From NCBI GenBank assembly GCA_036924285.1, contig JAYKYS010000005.1:5394001-5458000 (forward strand): DNA of 64,000 nt, read 5' to 3'. Below are positions 1 through 11,361 of this stretch, in pieces. The notes under the pieces were generated by a model, which made no database searches, was not told the DNA's origin, and saw only the letters and a program-made list of their open reading frames with translations. Position 1 is the first letter of the stretch; each line of letters opens with the position of its first letter. The translations under genes and the position numbers were made by a program. The DNA comes from Asterella californica (lineage: Eukaryota; Streptophyta; Marchantiopsida; Marchantiales; Aytoniaceae).

Positions 1-99
1 AAGACAACGACGAGATCTTTCCAGCGCCACCTCAACTGTTTGATTTGGAGCCGTGGTTAGAGAAGTACAAATGTTTCAAATTTTACGGTGTACTTAGGG

Positions 100-900
100 G
101 CTGAACTTGAAAATTGCACGAGAACTCGTGCAGATTTATGTGGGAAAGACACTTAGGGACTAAGAGGTGACACTGTGCATGAGAGCTCACGTAGAGTTTC
201 TCAAGAAAAGACACTCAAGTGGTTGTAACTTAGGCTACATGGATCAGGTTGAGCCACAAAATGGTATTGTTGGAGAGATTTTCAAGAGCTTTTTTGTGAT
301 CAAGAACACCAGATTCTAAAGTTCGAAGTGAAAGTTACAGAGGTTTGAAGATGACAAGGTACCTTGAGACTATACGTCAAATATGTGCTAGGTCTCGCAC
401 ATATTTCAGTTGAAGTGTGAGTTTACACATATTTCTTTAAGGAGGGAGGGAAAAATTTAAGTGTCATAACTAAAGCTACAAATGTAAGTTTGGATCGAAA
501 TCAAAGCGAGCAAGTCTTCAAATATGTGGAAGGCTACTGAGGGTCTAAACTTCATATTTATGAGAGGGCTCGCGCAGATTCACAAAAGAGAAGAAATATG
601 ACGGCTTTGAACGACTGCAACTCGAGTTGTAGACCTCAGTTGGGACTGAAAGTGGTACCGTTGGAAAGAGGACGCAGATGGCTTTCTAAGGACACCAAGA
701 ACGATGTATTTGGATGTGTAAGGAGGAAACCACATGAGTTTGAAGCTAGAAAGACATTTTAGACTTGAGCGGTCAATATGCGTGAACTCGTGCAGATTCT
801 AGCTAAGGAGAAAACTTGAAACGCTCATAACTCTTTTCTGAGGTGTCCGGTTGGGACACAAGGGTACCTTTACAACCAGATTTTCACGAGGAGTCTATTT
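100..900. repeat. Degenerate repeat array, ~200-bp divergent units
   Basis: About four strongly diverged repeats can be aligned by eye. Each has a core like 'taactNNgNtac...ttgggNc..aaNtggtaccgttggaaag' (near 227, 463, 606 and 825) and a neighbouring 'ctcgtgcagatt' block (near 123, 567 and 787). No open reading frame of note lies in it. The wording resembles decayed LTR sequence, but no terminal motifs or target duplication were found, so the element type is open. Confidence 0.35.
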
Positions 901-1010
901 GGTTTATCAGATTTGGATTTTGAAGAGTTTGACTAGGTTTGAAGAGTTTGGGGATAGAAGACTCTCAACTTAGAAGTAAGATAACTTCTTCCACTGGAGT
1001 CCCTTAGGAA

Positions 1011-3633
1011 CATAGGATTCAGTTTTTCGAAGGCTGTGCAACTGTTGTCTTAAACTAAGGTTTTAAGAAGTTCTATAATGACTACATACGATTGAGTCTG
1101 TTTGTATTATTGGTCCAAGTAAAGAGTAAGATTTTAGATTAAAAGGTTGCACTCGTACGATGTCATTCTTGTTTCTCAAACTCCACTTGCTTTCCACAGC
1201 TTGATACCCTACACATTCTCAAATACATCTTTTGCACCTTACGATATGACATCAGTTTGTCCTATGTCTTCTTAAATAAGAATTATTACTGATGTCTTGC
1301 TGATGCCATGAGGATATACTCGTCAAACTTAGATTTTATTAGTGACTTTCAGATCACGAAGGTCAAGAAGATCAACCGTCGTCTTCTCTAGAAATTTAGA
1401 GAGACTATTTTCTCCCGTAGTTCCTCTAGAAAACAACATTGTCGTGGTACTTGAAATGTTGTAACGGTGAAAGAAAATAAGATGAGACACTTGATCATTT
1501 TCTCTCCATGCTATAAATCATTTTCCATCAACCGTATATACTTCATGATAATATAAAGCAAATGACAGTAAACAAGTTTACGATGATGTTCAGCTCTTGA
1601 TTTCACAAATATGAACTTATAGTTCTTATTAGATTTTTACTAATATCGAGAATGAGATGAAAGATGAATTTTCTAAAAGATGCTAAAAGATTCTAAAATA
1701 TGAATTGTTTATCCTTAAAATAATTCACATCACGAAACCAAAAACATATACGTTACACTCGTGTATCCATTATCACATAGATGCTAAGAAATCAACTCGA
1801 ATGAAAAATGATAGAACTTCTAAAGGCTGCATTGAAACTTCGATTTTCATTTTTGTTTATTCTTTTCTATTCAGGTGACGATATTTTTGACATGATAATT
1901 CTAGTGTAGCTTTTGGGTCATTTATTCAGTCAAGAGAATTTCCAAAACCCTTCTATCCAAGTATCTAATCTGAGCTGGTTCCAACGTTCTAGAACTTCAT
2001 CCCTAAACTCAACAATAAGCCCAGATCCATGCCACTTCTCGGATTCTGAAGATTTTATTTATAAGAGCTTTGACCCCGATAAACACATGAAGCAGAAGTG
2101 GTTGGCTGAAGTTGGTACAAGTACCGCAGGAGAAAAATACCCGATGTGACAAGATTCGGGAAACTGCAGAGGAGTGTGATTTGCAGCACAGCGAGAGAAA
2201 GAGTGCAAACTAGCCAAGGTCAGCAGCTATAATTCCTACAACAACAAGCTACTTTCGTAGGAACGAACCCTCGAGGTCTTGAGACAATGCCTGAGGGCGG
2301 GGTCCCCCACCGTTATCCAAAACCCTTCCTTTGACCGTAAGGACTAAGAGTAAGTTATTGCTAAAACTCGAGCAAACATGGAAGACTGTAGTTTGTTGTT
2401 TCTCCTTGCACCCAGACAAGAACTCACCCACAGAGAGAAAAACTTGATAGCACGAAGTTCAGTTGCAACACCTTGGATAACAAGAACTGAAGCACCGAGT
2501 CGCAACAACTTTCGCCGACAATGACAAAGAGAGCGATGTCGAAAACATGTATCATCGACATTCGTCATATCTTCTCGTGAGTAAGCATAGTATAGGTCAA
2601 CAAGACAACTGAGCTGATATTTCAACTGATTGTGTGTCTGGCCTTCATGGTGTGATTCCGTGTGACCTCAAGGTATCTTCCATTTCACCATAGTAAACAG
2701 TTTAGCTGGAACGGATCTGGATTATAGGAATCTATGGGAACGAGTGCTGACAATGTGTTCCTTAGTAGCACAATAATGGTTTTCTTTTGAAGTCTTCAAC
2801 ATTGGGGTTTGTAGCTCGATGTTGGTTTCCAGAGAACGAGGAGTGCGGGAAGGAGGAATTAAGGTGAGGTTGTAAGTTGCAATAACTGTTGCGGATGGAA
2901 GGGAATTTATCGCATGGGAATGAAACCACGCACCACAGTGCATAGAAGAAAAGGTGCAGCAGAAGGTACAAAGTTTGTGCACTTGAAACGAGATGTGCAA
3001 ACGCTCCATAAGAAGACTTTGGCAAGAGAAGGGGATCCATCGAGTGGCACGGTGGGAAACACTCTCGACGATCACTTACCAGAAAAGGAATTTCTTGAGA
3101 TATGAGGCTTGGTTTCCAGTTCTACCATCCGCTAAGGCACGGAAGCTGACTGATTAACGACGACTGTCTTCGTTCCCGACAATCTCTAATAAATGCTCTC
3201 TTGGCTCTCGGCCCCTTTCGATCACTCAAAGTCGAGAGGTCGTGGTGGGAGGGGAAGAGTATCATCTCGGAAAATCGTCGTTGATCGAGCGTGTACAGAT
3301 GACCACGCTCAAGCACAAGGTACAAGGCCTTTTGTACGTTGAATTGACATCTCCCAGCGGGGCAAATGCCGAAACATATATCACAGCAGACTTCTGCACT
3401 CCTCGAGTCAGCACCTCTGTTGACAACAGATCGAAGCATATTTCGCTGAAGAGGAGAGAGCCCGCAGAATTTTCGAGCCGGAGCTGGGGAGTGAAGCGCG
3501 AATCTTTCCTGTCTGGAATGATCGATAACAAAAACATCACGCTCGATTTTCTTTCCTGAACTCCTTACTTGTCCGCATGTAACGAGACGAGCAAGTGAAA
3601 GAAAATCAGCTGAGTGAGGCATATTCTCACACG
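1011..3633. other. Gene-free stretch downstream of CRY-DASH
   Basis: Only short open frames are present and none reads like a known protein. Positions 1100-1860 are AT-rich. The part next to 3633 should hold the 3' UTR of the CRY-DASH gene, which ends at 3634 on the minus strand. No polyadenylation site could be fixed with confidence. Confidence 0.5.
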
Positions 3634-6600
3634 TCAATTCCTCCGGAAAGCTGGCTTGCGCCCTCGGCCCTCGCCTGCAGGGTGATTTCGTGGCGCCTGG
3701 CCGAATCTTAACGGTACAATAGGTCTCAAATATGCGTCTTTCGGGTAGTGTCGGGCTGATCCTGGGAGCTGTCTCAGCTGAGGAAGCCAGTGGGCTACAT
3801 ATTCTCCATTGGGGTCGTAAGTCTGGGCCTGCAACTTTGCGCTTTTGCTGTTACTTCACGGAAGGGCTTTCAAATCGAGGGGGAGGGGGAGGAGGAAGAA
3901 TATAAGAAGATTAAGAAGGGGACATATCGACCAGATTTAACTGCTATAAGGTGTACACACTTCACAAACAAACGAGAGTGGGGGCATCATCGTGCGTCAT
4001 GTGAATCACAAATACCTGTTTCGGGATGCTGAAATAGCGGTCTTCTCGAGGATCGTTCCCAACCCCTGCAGCATCCAGATCATGCGAGACTAGGGAAACT
4101 CAGGAGGACCAAGGGTCACTACTTGACGCAAGGTAGGTAATATGGAAAAGCTGTAAACCGTGTAAACCGTAAAATGTTCTGTAAAGAAAACTCCCTCAAA
4201 TTCTTCTCAATCACATCAGACCAACGCGGCGAGGTCATCACCTGATCCGATTTTAGGTGCGCCGATTTTAAGTCTTGGAACTCCACAAGACTTTCTATAC
4301 TACTCGTAAAGAATGGCGTAAGTGGAGGCGGAGGATAGTCTTACCAGCGCCGTAAGTCCAGTTTCCATAGTTAGAACAAGGATCGTAGTCTAATAAACAG
4401 GTTTCAAACCACTCTGCGCCGAGTCTCCAGTCTAGTCCCATGTCCCTGACCAAGAACGAGCAAACTATCTGCACACAAGAAGGGCAATAGAGCACGTACA
4501 ACACCAAGGAATGCTCCAGTTGTAAGAACGAACGGATCAGGTTATCTACAAGTAAACGAGTCATAGAGTGAGTGCAGACGAAGGCAGTTAGAGATGGTGG
4601 AAATGTATGAACCTGTCGACCACGATTGGACATGAAACCGGTTGCAGCTAGCTCCTTCATATTGGCATCAATAAGAGGGTATCTGGATATGGCAAGGAGA
4701 AACTGTCAGCAGCTGGGAGGAACGGAATAAGTATATACAATGGAGACTGATAAGTATGGCTTACTATGATTTGATTCGCAGAGTTCAGAGGTAGAGCTAT
4801 ACCCTGTTTTCCCATCTCGCCACGCCTCAAACAGCAGTTTATCCTGACCCCATCTCAATCCTTTCACGTTCCGAGGACCTCCTGCAGATTCCACATTTCA
4901 GCAGTTTCTTCCCGACCATAACCATCTAAACGTCTAAAAGACACTTTCATTGCTAGCCTATCCAGACAATTCGTTTCAGTGATGGCCACAAAAGAAACAT
5001 TCCCAAGAAGTCGACCTGATCACAAGAATCTATATAGACAGACAAAGCACTCGATCTGTTCTTTTTACCAATGTGGAATATGGAGTTCCCGTATTTGATG
5101 GAGAGAAACCGGAAATAATCCCGCCACAAAAGCTCAAACAAAACCCTGCGATTTAGAGCCCACAGGACGCCCAGGTGAGGGATGCCCTATCGTTCATGAA
5201 CAACGACGAACTTCTGGAAACAGGAGACGAGAAATATGATGCTAAAATGTAGTGTCAAGTACTACACTTGGATGAACCCTCACACGGTAACCAGATGCAT
5301 ATGCAATGTGTAACAGTCTAGTACGACGTAAAGTCTAAACGAAACAGAAGTGAATCCTCAGTGATGCAAAGGAATTCCTCTGAAAGATGGAAGGAACCTT
5401 ACCAGTAGGTGGATTGGTTGGCCACTCTTTCCTCTTCATACTTCTTTAACTGCACAGATGATTGAGTCAAGACTACTGCTTCAGAGATCCCATCAGGTTC
5501 TTCTACCCTTTTCTCCAGCTTCATACTCCAGAAAAGAAACCCAAATTAGAAAATCGACAATTCTCGTTGCATGAAACACTGGATTGTGAAAACTTACCTG
5601 GTCGCAGATTATACGTGGTGTGATGCAGCCATGGGCCAGCCACGGTGAAAACTTGGTGGAGTAGTCTGCACCCAACATGCCATTTCGTGTCTCTTTGTAC
5701 TCACGAACCTTATCCTGATTCATAAGCAACAATTCCGGTGCTGAAGTATCAACCTAAACCTGATCGAAGTCAGTCAATCCTACTTAAGTTCGAGTACCGA
5801 CCGAAAGTTTTGTCCTGGAAGAAACAGTTGAGCACTTTTTAAGGCTTTAGAGTCCATATCTTCACGTACTTTTACCCAGAAGTAGTCTTGGAGGCGAGCT
5901 TGGGCTGCGGTCTCACCACCCACGAAACGCATAACTCCCAGAGGACTCTGCAGAAGTAAGGTTCAGGAAGGTAAGGAAACAATCTCTTCCGCTGCACTGC
6001 TGAGTTCATTTCCGCTGCTAACGAAGTAAGGTTCAAGCAAGTAAGTCAGAAGCACGGGTAACTACAGAACTAGCTACTGTAGCTCACTGACCGGGGTACT
6101 GACAGTAAATCAATCTCAGGGGATGGACACTGCTAGCACTGGGGAGCTAACTGCGGGTAAGCAAATGGTGAATTTAATACTCCCACTGTCACAAGTCTCG
6201 TGTAGGCACCATGTCTGAAGCTCAACACTCTATTGTGTTAAGAGATGCACCAAGAAGGACGACAAGAAACCTTTGCAGTTCTCTAGGCAAATATAACCTC
6301 TGATATGCAAGAAACGAACCAGAACAGGTCAAGAAGTAGCACCTGCTCCCGAACTGTAAGGCCAACATCAGCCAAGGAGGGAAGTGGACCACAACCGCCA
6401 ATCTTCTCCACAGTACCTGGTAGAGGTCCCATCTGTTGGGGCATTTTGGTTGCGGGCCTTATCTTGGATTTGGTTTCACATGCCTACAAAATCAAAGTAA
6501 TTCGTCAATGTGTGTACAAGTTCAGCATACCGTCCTAGCAGACATAACTTTTGAGTCGGAAAAACTACCAAGTCATTTCACACGAAAGCAAAGTTGCAAA

Positions 6601-8114
6601 ATCAGACTTCGCAGTCACGCTAGACCTGATCAGAGGAAGCGAAGGGAATCAGAGATCAAATAGGATACCTTTCGAAACTGAGTGTATACGTCTGGCAGTT
6701 GATTGAGCGTAAAAGGCAGGTCATGAAGATGGTATAGAGTTCCACCCCAAACCAGATCTAGCTCTGGGTGTCGAATAGATTTCCCTGAAACCTCACTGGG
6801 AACCTCCAGCTTTGCCAGACCACCTTTGAGACGTCCTTCTACCGTTGTCTCTTCGCTAGTAGTCTCTTTGTGCCCAAAAACCTGAACCATTCCACCGTGA
6901 AGCTCATGAAGGTCTGCCCCGGTATCGAACTGTATATTTTCCTACAAAAGTAATGCTGCTGACCAGAGTGCCAGAATTCATTCATGCGAGTGAGACACAG
7001 AAAAGAGTAGCACCAAGTACCCATAATAATTTATACTATCTGTCTTTTCTGGGGTTGAAGAAAGCATTCAGTTGCTGAGGTAGAATCTTCGAACAACAAG
7101 AAAGGAAAGGATGAGGACGAGGGTACTTCGTACGGTATGGGCTCCCACAGCTTCTGCTAGGTTGGGCACAACTTCCTCGGGCTTTCCAACTCGAATCACC
7201 AAATCTAAGCCACGCTTTTGCAGATTCTTACGCAAGTCCGCCACACTTTCCAGGATGAATTGGGCACGCAGTTCTGCAGAAGAGAAGAGAAACTGATACG
7301 GCTTTAGATCGACTACGTACACACGTGTGAAGGTGAGCATCTCATGGGTCAGAACTCCAAACAGGAGATAAAATGAGGGTCACAGAGTGATCACCTCCAG
7401 TTTTCGGAAAGCCAAACTGGTAAGTGGTAGAGAACAGTCTGGGGTCCAGGCAGTAAACTGGAAGCACTGCACTGGAAGCCTCCCAAGCTCGTAGTAAGGC
7501 CTCATTGTCTGCCACTCGCAAGTCATTCCGAAACCACATCAGAGCTGTGCCGGTCCCTTGCCTGCCCTTCTTCAGAGCTGTGCCGGTCCCCTGCCCTGTA
7601 CCATCCTTTGACGCCATCACTTGCATTGGCTGCCCACTCGCTCCAGCTTTGCTATGCACGCTCCCGCTAGCAATCAGTAACTGACCGCCCCCTGAACTTA
7701 AGAATTTGCTGCCTGCACGTTCCACAGAGCAGGAGAAGTTTACCAGAGCGACATCGAAACCAGTAATCTTTTAATAAGAGGAATTCCAACCGGAAGGCCA
7801 TACAAATTAGAGTAGGAAATTACTCATACTGCACAATGATCGTCTGTGCAAATTCGCTCTATTCTCGCGTAGCAAGTGAAGAATGTGCAAGAAAGTGAGG
7901 TCACATTGACGACATTCGATTGGGTTGTTCGAACGACACTCACTATTGACTGATGGACTATATATTCGGAGATCGTTTGCTCTTTCTTCTGTACGACGCG
8001 AAGGGATTGTAGACTACCAGACGTTGTGTTCGACTGTTGAACATGGATCGACATCATAAGACTAGCTAAAGAGGCTTCCTCAGCAGAACTTAACGATTCT
8101 ACCGACAAATGCAT
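3634..8114 (-). CDS. CRY-DASH: Cryptochrome DASH (plant CRY3 type), 14 proposed exons
   Basis: Blue-light flavoprotein of the photolyase/cryptochrome family. Plant CRY-DASH proteins act in chloroplasts and mitochondria and repair cyclobutane pyrimidine dimers, mainly in single-stranded DNA (family knowledge). Proposed exons on the minus strand: 8114-8018, 7712-7395, 7273-7134, 6881-6669, 6483-6343, 5947-5876, 5714-5598, 5449-5403, 5145-5069, 4881-4803, 4682-4613, 4468-4345, 4065-4016, 3828-3634. All introns are GT-AG and the exons sum to 1740 nt in one frame (579 residues), close to Arabidopsis CRY3. The photolyase domain starts near residue 91 (WFRNDLRV). The FAD-binding half shows YKETRNGMLG, TKFSPWLAHG, WRDYFRFL, TGFMSNRGRQ, GLDWRLGAEWFE and DYDPCSNYGNWTY. 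Two points are uncertain. The first exon and its ATG at 8112-8114 are inferred from splice phase and weak N-terminal similarity. The exon at 5714 could instead start at 5753, adding 13 residues. No frameshift was seen. Confidence 0.93.
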
Positions 8115-11100
8115 TGATACACACACAGTTATGCAGGGCCGGACGAGACGTGAGTAAGTGAATTTCGACAGTGTAATGCAGCGAGGATTAAGGTGAAGGT
8201 GCACATCAGCAGCTCGAACAGTTCGAAACACAACGTACCACGACTCGAAAGCATGAGAGCTTGTGGTGTTACGGGGCGCCAGAGAAATTCCTCCTAGAGA
8301 GGATACTCGGAAGGACGCTGATGATGATGACGACTCCAAAAATCCGACGAAGGTGAGGCCGCTGAGCTCGTTCGCTTACTCGGTGCACAGGACCTCGTAC
8401 TTAAGTCAGAAGGCGAGGACACTGAACTGAAAATAGTCTGAATTGTTTGATCTAGAGTCAGCTGCTGACGCGTTCGTTCATTTTCTCGTCATGGCTGCCG
8501 TGCTTCCACGTCTACCGTTTGGTGTCGCTGCTGCCCTCCACGACTACTGAATTCCACATCCACTGTGCCGGTATGGTAGAATCAGCAACCACTCTTCACT
8601 CACTTTCACGAGCCAAAGCGAAACCACGGTAGACACGCAGTCATGTCCCCTCTTCAACACCGCAACGCACATCCAGAAGAGGAACTGTGATTTGTAGTAA
8701 AGATGGTCGAAAAGAATCGGACCTTGCAGTTCGAGCTCTCTCTCGATTCAAATCTTCTTTTTCCGTCAACTCAAAGGACGCTTGAGGTCTTCCAGTGGAT
8801 AAATGCTTTGAGCACGCGAGGCGAACGACGCTAATGACCATCCTTCAACTGAAGTTCATTATTGCTCAATCGTTGTCCTTGCGTTCCAAATTACATACTG
8901 CAAATCGTTAAACGGCAGACATGTGCAATATGTTGCCATTCCAGCTTTACAGCTTTCTAGATCGGAATCTCGAGAGCGTAGAGGATATCAACCGCGCGGT
9001 AACCTTTCAGTGTGCGAGATCAGCCTCTTGCAGATCCCGGACTTGGAAGTGGTTTGATTCAAGCATCTGCAAATCACATAAGCAATGAATTGCTCTCAAC
9101 GCAAGGCGCGCAGATCGACATCCGTGGTGAACAGAATGGACCGTCATCGGCATCTTTTAATTTCGAATCCACATTCTCACCTCGTCTAACATTAACTTTC
9201 CTGGCTGACATCGATCGTCGGTGGCGTTCAAAATAGGGATGAACCACCTGAGAACTATTCAGTTTGTACTCTCCACTGTTTGAACCCGAGCAGAGTCTAC
9301 AGCATCAATGTTGGCAGTTCATAGCAGTCAGGAAGACACAGAGGACACGAAAGGTCCAAGTTGAGAAACGGCTGGTGGCGCAGCTTCTTTCACAATATTG
9401 TTTTGTAATCCCGAATAAATCGCGAGCTATGTTCCGGTTCACTCGCAATATATGCACGAAGTACCTTCACCGTTAATCTCGTGTATACAACCTGACAAAT
9501 CATCTAATCCTTTGGTAGCTTTGGTATTCGAGTCACGCATACTGTAGTTCATTTCACTGTGAGTGTCAGTTTTGACCCCAAGAGCTTTCCACAATTATCT
9601 CAGAACTTCAGGTAATTATCTCTTACAAGACCCTCAAGAATATCAGTGTTGCAGAATGAATGACAGGTCATTTACAGAAGGCTTTGTTAGTCAAGTGAAC
9701 TCCATGTGTTCGTATTTCCACCGAATCCGACTGTCATCGACAGGATGCGTATAATATACACGCACGTTTGACACCTAGAAATGAGCTGCAAGAGAAGCTG
9801 GGCTCTCATGCCGGGTTGATGGTCCCATAACATCCGGTCAGAAAAGAAGTTCACGGAAATTCATGTTCCACAGTCACAAAGTTATACATGATCCTGATTT
9901 CGTTTTCTGCTCGAGAACTTGGGAACTGAATGGATTGTAGACCTTAACTTTGCCCCAATCAGCTGTTGCACACAGTTTACTAAAGCCGTCTTGAATGCTC
10001 ACTCCTGCCTGCCGTCGTGATAGCATGCATAATACGTCTTTAGTTGAAGCCATATATGCTCCAAGCTTCCTCCATAGACAGCTTCATACTCCATACATCT
10101 GAGTATCACGAGATGCCAGCAACTATATCTCAGTCACTTTTCTCTCGAACGAGTTTGCGTCTAAGTTCGGTTGTACAGAAAACTTATGCGGCACATACGC
10201 AAATGACTGGATTAGGCAGAAGAAACTAGATGCAGAACTGTGAAGAGGGATAACCTACTTCTCTGAATGTCTTTCAAGAGCATCTGTTGAATTAACAATG
10301 ACAAAAGATTTCTTCCTAATCAGAAAGCAGGAATGCTCAGCTTTTCGTTACTTCAATAATTCAACATGACAACGTCAAGCAACTTTAGTGGGAGTAAATG
10401 TACAGTAGAAACGCACCAAACAAACGCTGATAGAGGCGGAAGACCACTTACTACATCACGAGCGATGGTGAGAGTCGTGACTGTGAGTTTGCCAGTTTAA
10501 CGTGATCGTGGCACTAGAATGGTTTCCTGAACCATGGTAGCTGCTGCTTGTGGTCCAAAGCTGCCTTAAGTCAACCTAAGAGCTGGGATCAAATCATAAG
10601 AACCAACACTAGAATTAAGCTTGGTTCATTTCACGACACACCTTATACTAGACAATAGGTTAACCCATCTTTAAGGAAGGTCTCCCAACAGCAAGAAAGT
10701 ACACTCGTACCATGAAAACATTTGCCGGTAATCAATGGCAGGATCCCATGTCTTCTCTGCTCAACTGGGGACAATTCAGTTATTCTCCTACGACATATAT
10801 GAGGTCCTAGGCTCTTCTTTCAAGCTCCTAATCGGCCTTTACGGAACAGACTTTACAGTCTCACGTCCAACTCCTACACAAAAAGCACTCATCGAGATGA
10901 AAAGGGATTGAGAACGGTACCTATCTTCTGTTGCTGGATCCTTTCTCGCTGGAAGGGCCGATGAAGGAAACACTGATACATAGATGATGACGAATGTAAG
11001 TCTTAAGGGCTGAATCAAGTTCTGCAAATCAAATCGGTTATGTCCGCGGCAAGCGTCAACATCTGTAAGAGTAGCGCAGGAGTTCCCAGTCTATTTCAGA

Positions 11101-11361
11101 AATCTATCGCGTTCAGTAATGGTTCTAATCTCACCACAATATATTCTGAATGTACCTGAAACAAAGAAGTTGTTCGGACGACTTAAAATCCATATCCACA
11201 CTGCAGCAAAGTGATGTCTGGTCATGAATCCGCAACATGTGCACTAGTAAATCCATGGGGCCGCTTTCGTTCGCTTTTGCTTCGTGCAGGCCTGCACTCA
11301 TCCACCCAACCGGAGAATGACCCTGCGAGGACCAGCTGCTACAAACTACAAACGTCATATT
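8115..11361. other. Intergenic region between CRY-DASH start and PPR 3' end
   Basis: The proposed CRY-DASH start codon is at 8114, so its promoter and 5' UTR should lie in the first part. The frame remains open upstream to about 8370 and is Ser-rich (8230-8339), but has no in-frame ATG there; an extra upstream exon or a longer organelle-targeting peptide is possible. From about 8850 to 11361 I see no convincing gene, repeat or RNA. Confidence 0.45.

Noticed and set aside
3122..3637. 171-codon minus-strand frame beside the CRY-DASH stop
   Set aside because: It uses another frame than the gene, overlaps the expected 3' UTR, and shows no domain-like pattern.
8115..8339. Ser-rich stretch as the CRY-DASH transit peptide start
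   Set aside because: The frame has no ATG between the upstream stop near 8370 and 8114, so it cannot be the start without an extra exon.
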